The notes: generated by a model from the sequence alone, not told the origin. DNA of 64,000 nucleotides from Calamus simplicifolius (GCA_900491605.1 UESW01001615.1:18880-82879), one strand, 5' to 3'; numbered from the stretch's first letter, positions 11,910 to 24,328 are shown. Made by a program: numbers and translations.

Positions 11910-12098
11910 ATATGGTATCAGAGCCACGCACCAGCAAAAAGTATAGGAGCTAAGTGCCACACAGGACAAAGTGCTACATCCATGGAGGATAGGAGCCATC
12001 TCTTGAATATGTGGGGGCCACCTCTAGAATCCTGCCTGCCTGATGGTTGCGATCGTGTACCCCTGGCAACGAGGACGTCACCCCTGTAAGGGGTACAT

Positions 12099-12291
12099 TG
12101 TGATGCTCTTCCTAATAGTCCCATATCGAAAAATTGAGAGTTGGTTGATTGATTTATATGTAGTAAAGCAAAAAGGACAAGGCATCAATTGGATCCCTTT
12201 TGGGCTGTAGTGGCTCAAGTTGGCGTGGGTCTTATCCATCTTGCTTTCTCGAGTCCATGGATGCTGCGGGCCCGAAGCTCGGATCGTTATA
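12099..12291 (+). repeat. 3' LTR of the TRIM
   Basis: A repeat of about 193 bp starting TGTGATGC and ending CGTTATA where the 5' copy has TGTTACA. It is followed by the target duplication GATTT. Confidence 0.9.
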
Positions 12292-14197
12292 GATTTTAAT
12301 ATTGATTTTCGTCAAAACTTGTACCGGATTTAAGTTTTTCAAATCACCATTTTAAGATATTTCAATGCCATAGAAAATGGTCAAATTTTTTTTTTTTAGC
12401 TTTTTGATTGATAATATTAAATGATGGAATCTGATAAAATAATGTAAAACTCTAAGACTCCGTTTGAAACATAAGTCATAGGAGAATTTATTTCTAAATG
12501 AAATGAATTCAATATTAGTATTCATTTGTAAATAAATTCTTAGGCCCACTATGCATAAAACTATAGAATTAAAATAAATTCTTTTATTTGAAAGAAATGA
12601 AAATTGAATATAATCTTTCAATTTTCTAAATTATTAATAATTAATAATTAATTAAAAATGACTATTTAAGAATTGCAATGTTAGTTATATTCACAAATCA
12701 TATTTAATTATATTAATTACTATTATATTTAATTACATTTAAATATAATTTAATATAAGTAACATAAATTATTATTAATAATTATAATTTGTTAAATATT
12801 TAATTGACACATCTAAATATAGTTAGGTCAAATTACATCAAGAGTACATTAATTCATTTGGGGTTTTCAATTGAATTTTGATATTATTTTTTGTTCAATG
12901 AGTATCTTAACTCATGTAATTTTTTTGATGGCTATTAATGATCATTTGATAGAACACGTGCTGGTAATCAACCATAACTTAAGTATACTTTTCTTTTTAC
13001 AATTAAGTATACAAACTTATAAATTTTTTTTAATTAGGTACATTGACTCATAAAGTTTTTAAAATCAAGAGCAGAGAATACGAGCAAGAAAATTAAAGAA
13101 ATTATTCATTGATACCCTTTTAATATCTAGCTTTATGTGGCAGAGCCAAATAACCTTCACAAACTCACACAACTTTTGGGAGAGGGTGAATTTTTTTGTT
13201 GAGAAATATTTTCGAAACTTGTCAAAAAGTATAACACAAAAGGAATGTAATCAAAGTATAATTTTTTATTAATTCATTTACTATTAGTTGAGTGAGTAGA
13301 AAGATAGTATTTTGCTATTTAATTTTCTATGCATAAATAGATAATAAATTTCTTCTTTAGGTTATTATATATAAAATTTTATATACAAAATTTTTTGATT
13401 GATTGGTTTATCATGCATTTATAAGAAATGCTAGTTGAACTTAATAAGTATATTAATTAAAAACTTTTATGAGTTGATATATTCAATTAAAAAACTTATA
13501 CAAATTGATATATTTAATTAAAAAAATATAACAAGTTATTGTTACGACTGTTATATAGTTCATCAAGTCATCGTTAACAACCGTTAATAATATAATTGAT
13601 TGAAAAAAAAAATGATTGGTATACTTAATTGAAAAAGAAATAGTATACAAACTTAATTGAAAACTCCAAATAATTTCATGTACTAATGTTGTAATGATTC
13701 CAATACAATTTAATTCAATAAATATAATATTATATTATTATTTTATTTAATTAAATTATTAAAGTAATAATATATTATTAATTATACCATAAATAATCGT
13801 ATATTATAAATTAAATAAAATTATTTATATAAATTAGTACTATTCTCATATTAATATTATATAGTTATAATCAATAATATTACAATATTATAATAAGAAT
13901 GTTATTATTGTTTTAGTAAATTATAATCACTAATATACAATAATGATACTCCAATATATAAAATATTAAATAATAATAATATTTATATTATATTATACTA
14001 TTATAGATATTGTAATAATATATTATTATATATATTATTACAATATAATATTATAATAACATTATTATGATATTTAACATTTAATATGATAGGCAATAAA
14101 ATTATTACTATATATTAATATAATAATATTATTATATAAGTTATTAAAATATTATAATTAATTGATGCTGGGGTAATTTTGCCTTGAAAATTTGTTG
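12292..14197. other. AT-rich intergenic region with a fold-back element
   Basis: No protein-coding frame is supported. Between 12843 and 13684 there is an inverted-repeat element (listed separately). From about 13690 to 14160 the sequence is almost pure A/T with ATTAT/TAATA runs, which could be a matrix-attachment-like or simply low-complexity stretch. The gypsy element starts at 14203. Confidence 0.6.
12843..13684. mobile_element. fold-back / MITE-like inverted-repeat element
   Basis: The left end reads AGTACATTAATTCATTTGG then GGTTTTCAATTGA. The right end, reverse-complemented, reads AGTACATGAAATTATTTGG then AGTTTTCAATTAA. Similarity continues inward for roughly 200 bp on each side (both arms carry acaattaagtatac-like and ttttaatta-tcaactcataaa-like phrases). 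There is no ORF. No convincing target duplication was found, so the family cannot be named. Confidence 0.55.
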
Positions 14198-14202
14198 TCA
14201 TC

Positions 14203-15122
14203 TATTGAGGGGTAAAATCGCCGTTGCATTAATAATCGTGCAAGGGGTTAGGATCAACCCTGACTCCCACTTCCTATGCAATACCCGCTAGAGATGAATC
14301 AGCCTCAGTGGATCGAGGCGCCTTAGCCCCTCGGCGAGCCAAGGACTCCCAAGATGCGGATCATCTCTCAGCATCAGCCGAGCTATAACATCTCTCGGTC
14401 TCAGCCGAGCTATCCCTATCTCTCGGCCTCAGCCGAGCTATAACATCTCTCGGCCTATCCCTATTTCTCGGTCTCAGCTGAGCTATTCATATCTCTCGAC
14501 CTCAGCCGAGCTATCCACCGTGCCTCGCCGGCCGAGCTATCCTTATGCCTCGGCCAGGCCCGGGCACTCAAGCACCTCTGCGAAATCCAGCGCGGAAGAG
14601 TTTAAACCAAAATCACACCTGAGAGTAGCCTAGAGCCCTAGAGCCTACACAATCGCCGAATCTCAAGACATCAACCAGCTCTCCCAGCCATCGATCCTCT
14701 AACCAACAAGATACAAATCTTACTGACCTCATAACAAACTGGATTCGAATCCTAACGACTTTCGGACCCACGACGCCTCCAAGGAATCATGTGATCCTCT
14801 ATAAATAGAACTGTCTTCCAACTTCTCAGATATGTGCACTTGTTCTACTGGCTCACTCTCCATCTACCTCTGCTCACCCCTTCTCGCCATTAACGCTCTG
14901 CTCGAATCTCTCGAAAGGCCACCCTGGAGAGACTCTTTAGCGAGTACCTTCTCCTCATATTTGTTGATCGCTGATCTCCACTGACTTGAGTATCGGAGGG
15001 TCTTCTGCGGAGGGCCACCCCCAACGCCTCTCGCGTGAGGACTGTTTTGCAGGTCCCCCAGGAGGGAGCCCACTCTGGAGCTCGATCGCACCCGAGTTGG
15101 AGGACAGATTTCAGCAGCAACA
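14203..15122 (+). repeat. 5' LTR of the first Tat element
   Basis: This LTR is 920 bp. It starts TATTGAGG (the 3' copy has TGTTGAGG) and ends AGCAGCAACA. A TATA box (TATAAATAG) is at 14800-14808. Upstream, about 14365-14540, is a minisatellite of units near 26-29 bp built on ctcggcctcagccgagctat, which contains an inverted repeat (cggc...gccg). Confidence 0.93.
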
Positions 15123-15124
15123 AA

Positions 15125-15142
15125 TTGGCGCTAGAGGAAGGG
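15125..15142 (+). other. primer-binding site of the first Tat element
   Basis: TTGGCGCTAGAGGAAGGG lies two bases after the 5' LTR, the position and TGGCGC-type start expected of a plant gypsy PBS. The priming tRNA was not identified. Confidence 0.75.
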
Positions 15143-15658
15143 CCCTTAAGTCCCATAAACTTGTGATCCAGGAGATAAGGGTCTCGATCTTGAAGAGAAC
15201 ATCTCCCATGGCCAATCGAAGAAAGGCTACTTCTGAAGCCCCGGACCAGGTCGCCTCCCAAAGACTGATCCGGTGAGCAGTGTAGCGCCGCCACCACCAC
15301 CAGCTGAGACTCCATTGCCACCAGCGGCCCTAGTGACCCAGGATCAGTTTGCCTCACTAGTCTAGCAGGTCCAGGCTCTGGCTCATCTGATCCAGGGGCG
15401 CTTTGAAGCTCCCCGTCCAGCTGCACCTACTCCACAAATTCCTAAAGAGAACGCGGCCCCTGTTCATCCAACGATATCTTCTTCCGGCCCACATGGGGTC
15501 GCGGACCCCCCTTGTCGTCCTAAGGGAGCTGAGCCAGTCCCCTAAGGGGTCTGTGGCAAGGATCTTCCCGGACCTCGGCAGGCCTGATCCCTCTCTCCGG
15601 TGTTCTCTCATCACGACTCGACACCGTCTCATCTTTCTCCTCGTCCAGCCCTCCTGCT
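15143..15658 (+). other. gag leader of the first Tat element
   Basis: Untranslated leader between PBS and gag. Open frames here carry no recognised domain and the text is broken by stops; part may be a decayed gag N-terminus. Confidence 0.5.
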
Positions 15659-16749
15659 ATGCCTGAGGAGGAGATCCGCCAACAACTCTGGGAGATGCGT
15701 CAAGAGTTGGATACCGCCAAGCAAGCCCATCCGCTTCAGCATAAGGCGGAGCAGGGCATTCCTTTTTCAAAGGAAATCATGGAGGAAGTGATTCCCTCCC
15801 ACATCAAGTTATCCGCCATCAAGCCCCATCATGGATCCTCCAATCCCAATGACCACCTCAGTAGCTTCCGATCAATCATGATGTTCCACAGGGCATCAGA
15901 TGTGATCCTCTGCCGCGCCTTCCCTTCCACCCTTCAAGGGTCTGCTCGGACCTGGTTTAATGCCTTAAAACCAGGTTCCATCAGTTCATTTGACGAGCTG
16001 AGCCACCTCTTCATCAACCAGTTCATCAGCAGCTGTCGCCACCGGCAGAGGTCTGACTCTCTCTCTGAGGTTAAGCAGAGAGATGGGAGTCCTTGAAGAA
16101 ATATCTCGGCCGTTTCAATATGGCCATGCTGAAGGTAGACCACCTTAATCATGAGGTGGTCATGTCCATCCTGGCGGGTGGAGTGTTGAAGGAGAGTGAC
16201 TTTTACCTAGCGTTGGAGGTCAGTTACCCTCCGAACCTCTCCGATATAATGGCCATGGCGGACAAGTACGCTAGAGTCAAAGAATCGCGGAGAGCTGCCC
16301 GCACCGAGCTGACAAGGAAGAAGGAGTCCAAGGGCTCAGACAAGCACCGATCTGCCCGCCAGCCGAGCCCACCTCGCCGCCAAAGGGTTACTCTGCCGCC
16401 GCCAAGGAACCGCACTCGGAGCCCGCCTCGAAGGTTCAACCGGTTCACCCCGCTCACTGCCCCAAGGGCGGAGATCCTCATGGAGATAGAGCGTCAACTC
16501 CCTCGACCACCTCCTCTTCGAGGGAATGCGGCCCGTAGAGACCCCACCATATATTGCCGCTACCACCGGGACCATGGCCACGACACCGAGGAGTGCTGGC
16601 AGCTGAAGAACAAAATCGAGAGGCTCATCCAGCGGGTAGGCTGGATCAATTCAGGAGAGCGCCCGAGCCAAGGAATGTGGGTGACCGACAGCCCGAGCCC
16701 CAACAGCCTCCTCCTCCGAATCCTTCGATCGCCGGCCACATCAATGTGA
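15659..16749 (+). pseudogene. gag: gag polyprotein, frameshifted (first Tat element)
   Basis: The frame from 15659 (MPEEEIRQQLWEMRQEL) holds the plant retrotransposon gag core: a segment reading LCRAFPSTLQGSARTWFNAL, then FDELSHLFINQFISS near 15990-16030. Near 16090 the reading frame shifts; the following frame (16093-16749) continues with MKKYLGRFNMAMLKVDHLNH, a basic Arg/Lys-rich stretch and a zinc-knuckle-like CRYHRDHGHDTEECWQLK at about 16555-16610. Gag would form the virus-like particle in the cytoplasm. The frameshift prevents a full-length product. Confidence 0.88.
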
Positions 16750-19700
16750 TCGAGACGGTCGGTAGTCCGTCGAGCTGGCAGGACGATGAAGAAGGTTCAA
16801 CGCCAAAGAGAGCGCAGACTAATGAGCTCTCCTTCTCCGACAATGACCTCCAGAAGATACAGTTCCCGCATGACGATGTGTTAGTTGTATTTCTCAATCT
16901 GAACAATTATGATGTAGATCGAATCCTTATTGATAGTGGGAGCTCTGTCAATGTTTTATATCTCGATGTGTTTGTGAAGATGAAATTACTCGTGGAGAAT
17001 CTCCGAGCCATGGACTCCACCCTAATGGGGTTCACCGGTGATGTTATTACCCCAGAGGGGGTCGTGACCTTGACGGTCCACGCGGGAACTTGGCCTCGCG
17101 TTGCCACTGTTCACATAGATTTTTTGGTGACCAAACTTCGATCGCCCTACAATGCAATCTTCGGGAGACCTGGCCTGATGTCCCTTGGCGCTGCTGTCTC
17201 CTTCCCGCATCTAGCAATGAAGTTCCCTATCGGATGGGGATTTGGAGTAGTTCGAGGAAACCAAGCTGTAGCTCGGCAGTGCTTCGTCACCAGCCTTCAA
17301 TCCAAACTGCCCGAGGTTGATGGGCTAGATGCTCGGGAGGACTTTGCCGAGCAACAAGGAGAACCAGCCGAAGAGCTGGAGGAGGTACCGTTGAACGAAG
17401 CTTGGCCCGACCAAACCATAAGGATCGGGTCGCTATTGAGAGGGAAACCCCGATTGGAGCTGATCGACTTTCTCCGAAGGAATGCTGATGTCATTGCGTG
17501 GTCCGCTTCTGATATGCCGGGGATCAACCCAACGTTCTCGTCCACCGTCTTAATGTGGATGAGATGTCCCGGCCCGTGAAGAAAAAGAAAAGGAGCTTTG
17601 CCCTAAGCGACAGAAGGAAATTGAGGAAGAAGTCGACAAGCTCATCAAAGCAAATTTCATTCGGGAGGTAAACCATCCCAACTGCTGTCAAATGTTGTCA
17701 TGGTGAAGAAGTCGAACGGTAAATGGCAGATCTGCATCGACTTCATCGACCTCAACAAAGCATGCCCGAAGGACAGCTTCCCTCTCCCTCGAATTGACCA
17801 GCTCGTAGATGCTACTTTAGGTCATCAGATGCTGACCTTCATGGACGCATATTCGGGCTACAACCAAATCCGAATGGCGCTTGAGGATGAAGAAAAGACC
17901 GCCTTCATAACCGACCGAGGTACTTATTGTTACCGTGTCATTCCTTTTGGTCTAAAAAATGCAGGTGCTACTTACCAAAGGCTGGTTAACAAAGTCTTCA
18001 AGGAGCAAATTGGTCGAAACATGAGGTATATGTTGACGACATGCTGGTCAAAAGCAAAGAAGCATCCCAGTACATAGAGGATCTCTCTAAGAGCTTCGCG
18101 ACGCTTCGAAAATATTGGATGAAGCTTAACCCAACTAAGTGCGCCTTCGGCGTCAATTCTAGGAAGTTTCTGGGTTTCATAGTTTCTCAGCGGGGCATTG
18201 AGGCCAATCAGCAGAAGATTCAAGCCCTTCGGAAAATGGCACCCCCATCGTCTGTCAAAGAGGTCCAGCGCCTGACTGGAAGGATCGCGGCCCTCAACCG
18301 CTTCGTGGCTCGGTCGATCGAGAGATGCCTTCCTTTCTTTAAAGCTCTCCGATCAGCCAAGAATTTCCAATGGTCTCTCGAGTGTCAAAAATTGTTCGAG
18401 GACCTTAAGAGATATCTCGGCTCTCCACCCCTCCTCAGCAGTCCGAATCTGGGGGAAATGTTGTTCCTGTACTTAGCAGTTTCAAAGGCACAGTTGGCTC
18501 GGTGTTGGTCAGAGAAGAGAACAAGACCCAAAATCTGATCTATTATATCAGCAAACTGCTCCGAGATGCCGAGACAAGATACTCTCGGATCGAGAAGTTG
18601 GTGTTGGCCCTCGTAACGTCGGTTCGGAGGTTGCGGCCATATTTCCAGGCATATTTTGTGACGGTCTTAACCGACCAACCCATCAAGGCGGTGGTCCACC
18701 ATCCGGAGACATCAAGGAGAATGGCTAAATGGACTGTCGAGCTAAGCGAACATGACATCCGATACCAACCTCGCCCGGCCATCAAAGCCCAGGTTCTAGC
18801 TGATTTCCTCCTCGAATGTACTATCCCAGAAGATGGCTCCACTTCGGACTCCTCTGAGCATCCGAGATCAAACGTCCTATGGCTGCTCCACGTTGATGGG
18901 TCGTCTAATGCCAATGGCTCCGGTGCTGGCTTAATCCTCACCAGCCTAGAGGGGGTGACCTTCGAGTACGGCATTCGCTTCTCCTTCCAAGCCTCCAATA
19001 ATGAAGCCGAATATGAAGCTCTGCTCGCTGGACTCTGAATCGCCCGCGACCTTAAAGTAAAGAAGCTGAATGCCTTTACCGACTCTCAATTGGTGGCCGG
19101 TCACGTGCGGGGCGAGTTCGAGGTCCGGGAGCTGAACATGATTCGGTATCTCCAACAGGTGTGGGACTTACTTTCCTACTTCTCTGAATTTGAAATCATA
19201 CAGGTCCCAAGATCCGAGAATGCATGCGCCGATCTATTGTCTCGGCTAGCAACTATGGAATCGATGATTCCGAGCAAAAGTTTCCCCTGAAGATTTGGAA
19301 AAGCCTAGAATCGCGAAGGCTGACCGAGTGATGCAGGTCGAGGCCAAACCATCCTGGTTCGACCCCATATTAAAGTATCTTAAAGAAGGGTCGCTCCTAG
19401 CCGACCGAAAGGAAGCAAGGAAGCTGAAATTGCAAGCCACCCACTATGTGCTGATCGATGACCAGCTGTATAAGCGATCCTTCTCCATGCCGCTACTCAA
19501 GTGCCTTCGCCATCTGAAGCTAATTATGCTCTCCGAGAGGTACATGAAGGAATTTGTGGCAACCATCTGGGGAGCCGATCCTTGTGCACAAGGTGCTGCG
19601 CCAAGGGTATTATTGGTCCACCATGCAAAAGGATGCTGACGATCTCGTCCGAGCTTGCGACCCTTGTCAGAGGTATTCTAATATCCAAAGGCTCCCCTCT

Positions 19701-20580
19701 GCCAGTTTGGTCCCTATTTCCTCCGCATGGCCCTTTGCAAAGTGGGGTATGGACATCCTTAGCCCTTTTCCCTTCGCAACTAGACAGACAAAGTTTTTGT
19801 TTGTCGCCATCGACTACTTCACCAAGTGGGTGGAGGCCAAGGCAATTGCCCAGATAACCGAAGCTCGGGCCAGGGACTTCGTATGAAGATCCATTATTTG
19901 TCGCTTTGGCCTCCCGCATACCATCATCACCGACAATGGCAAGCAATTTGATAGCCCAAAGTTTCAAGGTTTCTACGAGGAGCATGAGATCTGCCACCGC
20001 CTTACATCGGTAGGGCATCCGCAAGCCAATGGAGAAGCCGAGGTAACTAATCGGACCCTGCTTCAAGGGATCAAGGCTCGGCTTGCCAGAGCCCAAGGCA
20101 GATGGGCGGATGAACTTCACCATGTCCTATGGGCCTACTGCACCACCCAGAGAATCTCCACTGGCAAGACCCCATTCTGGATGGCCTTCAGCACGGAAGC
20201 CGTCATCCCCGTGAAGATAGGACTTCCTTCTCCGCGGGTGGAGAGCTACTCGGAGGATACTAACGACGAGCAGCTCCGCACCAATCTCGACATGGTGGAA
20301 GAAAATAGAGAGAAAGCTCGAATCAGGGTAGCTGCATATCAGCAAAGAGTGGCTCGCTACCACGCCTCTAGAGTCAAAGGAAAATCCTTCGCACCCAGCG
20401 ATCTCGTCCTTCGGAAAGCATCCATATCCAAACCATTAGAACAAGGAAAGTTGTCTCCGAACTGGGAAGGCCCTATTAAGTGGCGGAAGTTGTTGGACCT
20501 GGTACCTACAAGCTCCAGTATCTGAACGGGAAATCCATTCCCTAAACGTGGAATTCAGACAACCTCCGCCTATATCATCA
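16750..20580 (+). pseudogene. pol: pol (protease-RT-RNase H-second RNase H-integrase), broken
   Basis: Domains in order: aspartic protease with RILIDSGSSVNVLY near 16920-16960; reverse transcriptase from about 17480 ([29 protein letters not shown] at 17740-17800; the catalytic box VYVDDML at about 18028-18047, with a frameshift just before it); RNase H to about 18850; a second RNase H with LLHVDGSSNANGSGAGL (from 18886) and [10 protein letters not shown] ending in a stop near 19036; integrase with a His/Cys region near 19500-19670, GMDIL at about 19748, TDNG near 19932 and GEAEV near 20035, the DDE acidic residues. At least eight frame breaks occur (for example near 17579, 18030, 18500, 19038, 19290, 19600 and 19884). 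All enzymatic motifs can still be read, but not as one protein. Confidence 0.92.
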
Positions 20581-20835
20581 GTAGAGTACGCTTTCTATAG
20601 ACTCGCCATATTTATTTGTGCTGGCATATTGTTTCTATGATTTATGGCATGGTCGCTACAATTGCTCCTCCAAAAGTCATATTGAAAAACAGATGCCACT
20701 TACCAATTCTCAGCACAACCGAGCTATCCCATTGAACAGGAAATCTCCGAACCTCGGCTGGGCCGAGTCCTATTCAAAAAAGACTCGGGATGGCCAAGCA
20801 TCCCCAGCACGGCTGGGGGCCATGTGATATCTAAA
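20581..20835 (+). other. post-pol spacer of the first Tat element
   Basis: Short non-coding stretch between the end of the integrase frame and the tandem repeats. No domain recognised. Confidence 0.5.
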
Positions 20836-20837
20836 AC

Positions 20838-21106
20838 TTTGACCAGATTCGGGCAACTTACAAGCCCTGACCGGACCGAATGGCAAAGAAATGTCGACTG
20901 GATTTGGACAGCTTACAAGCCCCGGTTGGACCGAATGGTGAAGAAACTTCGACCGGATTCGAGCAGCTTACAAGCCCCAGCCAGACCGAATGGTGAAGAA
21001 ACTTCGATCGGATTCGGGCAGCTTACAAGCCTCGGCCGGACCAAAAAGCGAAGAAAACTTCGGCCGGATTCGGGCAGCTTACAAGCCCCGATCGACGCCG
21101 AAGAAT
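20838..21106 (+). repeat. ~55-bp tandem repeat, about 4.8 copies
   Basis: Each unit reads like gaccggattcgggcagctt followed by acaagcccc, gaccgaatgg and gaagaaacttc. Unit starts fall near 20838, 20897, 20950, 21005 and 21060. It lies in the region between pol and the antisense gene, where Tat elements are known to carry variable tandem repeats. Confidence 0.85.
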
Positions 21107-21275
21107 AAAAGCCTTGGCCAAAGCCGAAGTGTGTTACTTATTAAAAGCCTCGGCCAAAGCCGAAGTGCGTTACTTATTAAAAGCCTCGACCAAAGCCAAA
21201 GTGCGTTACTTGTTAAAAGCCTCGGCCACAGCCAAAGTGCGTCACTTATCAAAAATCTCGGCCAAGACCGAGTGA
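21107..21275 (+). repeat. ~36-bp tandem repeat, about 4.5 copies
   Basis: Units follow the pattern aaagcctcggccaaagccga followed by agtgcgttacttatt. The array follows directly on the 55-bp array and is unrelated to it in sequence. Confidence 0.85.
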
Positions 21276-21339
21276 TAAGAACAAACATTTTGGAGATAAC
21301 AGCAAACACAAAAGTTTCAAAAATCCTTTTTTTCATTCA

Positions 21340-21765
21340 TCATGAAAAAAAAAAAGAAAGAAAAAGATACATGAGCCCTCACTGGGGCTTGTCATCTTCT
21401 CCGGGAGCTGCTGAGCCCTCCCTGCGCCAAGCTGACTTGGTGATCTATCGTCGAAGGGATGCTACTTGCCCCTCCAGTCGGCTATTGGCCCGACGAAGGA
21501 GCTTGATTTCTCTCGTAGAAATAGCCAAATATCGCTCATCCGCCCTCTGAAGTCGTTCGCGGTCCACGAACAGCGACGCCGATACCTCCCCGTCGAAGGT
21601 CACCGTAGTGCGGCCCCTATGGTGCCCCCCATGGCCACTACCGCCGCTATCTGGCGCTCCAGAAGATCTCCCTCCATCCTCAGAAGCCATCCCGCTATCC
21701 TGAGTTTAGGGAGGCCAACAAGAGATTTGATTAACGATGGCATCCCCCATCCGTATTTAAACTAC
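21340..21765 (-). CDS. small antisense ORF unit of the first Tat element, unknown function
   Basis: On minus an 81-codon frame runs from 21690 to 21445 (start MASEDGGRSSG; later LFVDRERLQRADERYL and REIKLLRRANSRLEGQV). Its C-terminal half looks helix-prone and coiled-coil-like. A TATA-like TTTAAATACG lies on minus at about 21749-21758, roughly 60 bases upstream, and an A-rich tract lies past the stop. Short frames without a recognised family are often chance; promoter-like text at a sensible distance is the only support. It is separate from the larger antisense gene at 24329-27240. Confidence 0.35.
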
Positions 21766-24328
21766 TACTGGCGAGTATTTCAATCAACCGGGCCATTAAT
21801 TTCAACTCACGGAAACTCACCGCGTGTCACCACCTCAGTGTGCGCTTGCAGGAAACGAAGAGTTCCGCCCCTCGTCGAAGAGGATCATTAATAACATTGA
21901 GGTGCTCAAGAATCTCCCTTCTTGGGACTAGACTCCCTCTAATCTGCCAAACCCTTTTGAAGTAAATGTTCTCAAAAGTCTGCTAGACCCCCTTTTTATG
22001 GAATGTCCTCGAAAGTCTGCCATACTTCCTCAAATTAGGCATCCTCAAAAAAATGCGGAGAAGAGGAAAAAGTGCATCAGCAACCAACACTGGAGCAACA
22101 TGACTCGCCCTCTTTGAGAGTGGCCAATTTACAGGCTTTGGGAGCCCCCTCCATCGCTCGGGTAGCCCCCATCCTCTTTGGCCATCAGCGCCTGAATCTA
22201 TAGTTGCAGTAAGGGCCAAGTAAAATATCAAAAACCCTTGGCAACACCTAGCAATCTCCGCACCTTGGCGGGGCCAAGTAAAATATGTTCCTTATGAAGT
22301 CTCGGCCAAGCCGAGTGGTACATTATCGGATACCTCGGCTAAGCTGAGCGATATATTCCCCGATGCCTAGTGCCATAATATTCGAAGTCTCAGCCGAATC
22401 AAGGAACACGACCCTAAAACTTCGGCCTGATTGGGCAATCTCCCGAATACCTCAACGTCGCTTGAGCGCCCTGTGATACTTCGGCAGAAGTAAACAACTT
22501 CCTTCCACTCAACAGTAAAGACATACCTGCTCCGTTCTGCAAATGAGATCATGCTTACCGCATGAGTCCACAGGACCGCCCAGGTCTACTTGACCCAAAC
22601 AAGGATAAACGTTTTCCTTCACTGAGGACTGAACATTGGTCTTAGCAAAAACAAGGTAGCAAGAACCCTGCCGAAATATGCTATGACACAAAAGCATGAT
22701 ATGGGAGAAGTAACTCTCAAACACAATCACATAAAAAAAAGAAGCAGGTGCTAAAAGAAGAAAGAATAAAACTTTCTTTATTTCTTCATCAATGAAAAGA
22801 GTTATAACCTCCTAAGAGGTGTTACAAGTGCATCATGGCACAGGAAATAAAAACAAGTAAATAGCTTGGCCAGACTGCTTCAGTCAGCTTCGGTTAATAG
22901 TGATGTTTCGGCATCTGACCCGAGTAGTCAGACAGTCCAGTCAGCTCACCTTGAACCACTGGTTAGGGCCGAGCCGGCCTCCCATGGATCCTCCGGATGA
23001 ACCAAGAGATCCAAGAACAGAAGGAAGACCTGTGGACGTCGATCTTGGGGAGGCATTCCCCCTAGGTGGAATGCTGGGCTGCTGGACGCTGCCTGATTGT
23101 GAAAGACAGGGGACCAGCAGACCCGCATTGCTCTCAACTCCCTCTTCACATGGCAAAAGATTCTCCACATGGATGAGCCAAGAATCCAGCTAGAAGGAGA
23201 AGGAAAAGTCCGTCCTTACTATGGGGATATGCATACTTTGCATTTTCGACGGTCCCCATGGCAAGTGGCAAAGGACACACATGGAGCGCATATGTGCGCT
23301 CCCCATATGATCTTCACGGACCTCTCGTGCACTCTTCATATGATCTCTGAAACTCCTCTCTTGAGGATGGGCTGCTCCTCAGCGGCTTCTTCGTCACCCC
23401 AGCTATCCGGAGGAAGTCGACTCACAAGGAGAATTCAGTCTCTCCACTCTCAACCTCAGATACATGGACATCATAAGAACTTCCACAGGAGAACAAAGTC
23501 CTGAGGGATAGCCTACCACGGCCCGTTCTCCCCAATTTATAGGCAAATAAGCCCCCGAAATTTGAAACACCATACCCCATTGCTACGTGGGAGGGCAAAA
23601 GAAGCGGATCACTTTCCGAGGCGCGCCAAATGCATTTCCCAAGCTGTGAAGAAAGGCAAGGGATCTCTCCCTGATCTCGAATCAAAAACCTTAAATGCAT
23701 GAGATCAGCTACAGGTCATTGGGATACGGGCAGGCCTGGGAAATCTCCTCCGAAAATGATGCCATCCAATGGCGATCGATTGCTTGTCACGTACGCTAAA
23801 AGGACCTGCATTGGAAAAGGCCAACGAAGTAAATGCCCCCGACAAGGACGAAGTACTCTTTAACAAAGCCACTTCATGTGCCTCAGCTGAAAACATACCC
23901 ATTTCTCCACTTTGAGCGAGCCGAACTATCTAACCTCAGCTCTAACCAGAATACCCCTGCGATTTTCGACCATTTCAAGTCAAACTATCCAATACTTCGG
24001 TGGGACAAATTCCCTTACCCGCTCCGAGTGAGATCGGAACTATGTTCCTCGGCAACACCGGACCATTTTATGCCTCGGCCGAGCATGCCCATTCTTTACT
24101 TCGGACAAACCGGGTAATACTTATATCTCGGCCTCGACCGAGATGCTTATTCTAGCCCGAATTCAACCGACCTAAGAGCGCGAATGAGTTATAATTTGTT
24201 CGCAGTCGGAAGAAAAGTTAAGGTAAAAGATCAGCCAAAAAGATAAACAAATAGAGGTGAAAAAACTCGTTCATCAGAAATTTCAATCAGGTCACAAGTC
24301 CGAAAGGCAAAAAATACACAAACGACCC
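21766..24328. other. non-coding interior of the first Tat element
   Basis: No conserved domain was recognised on either strand. Features: scattered cggcc/ggccg palindromic phrases (about 22290-22480 and 24020-24170); an A-rich stretch then tttctttatttcttcatcaa near 22770; and on minus a TATA-box-like TATAAATTGGG at 23531-23541, with minus-strand frames of 92 and 75 codons (23700-23422 and 23168-22941) of no known family. Part of this could be a further decayed LTR insertion, but no paired repeat was found. Confidence 0.45.

Larger units (their letters stand above)
11708..12291 (+). mobile_element. complete TRIM (terminal-repeat retrotransposon in miniature)
   Basis: Two direct terminal repeats start TGTGATGC at 11708 and 12099. 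Both carry the segments agttggttgatt, attggatcccttttgg and ggctcaagttgg in the same order. Immediately after the first repeat is TGGTATCAGAGCC (11913-11925), the primer-binding site complementary to initiator methionine tRNA. A purine stretch (gtaaggggtaca) precedes the second repeat. The internal domain is about 189 bp and has no coding capacity. GATTT occurs at 11703-11707 and again at 12292-12296, a 5-bp target duplication that supports both ends. Movement would need proteins from another retrotransposon. Confidence 0.92.

Noticed and set aside
11913..11925. TGGTATCAGAGC as a tRNA remnant (also 62338-62349)
   Set aside because: It is the retrotransposon primer-binding site, complementary to the tRNA 3' end; no cloverleaf around it.
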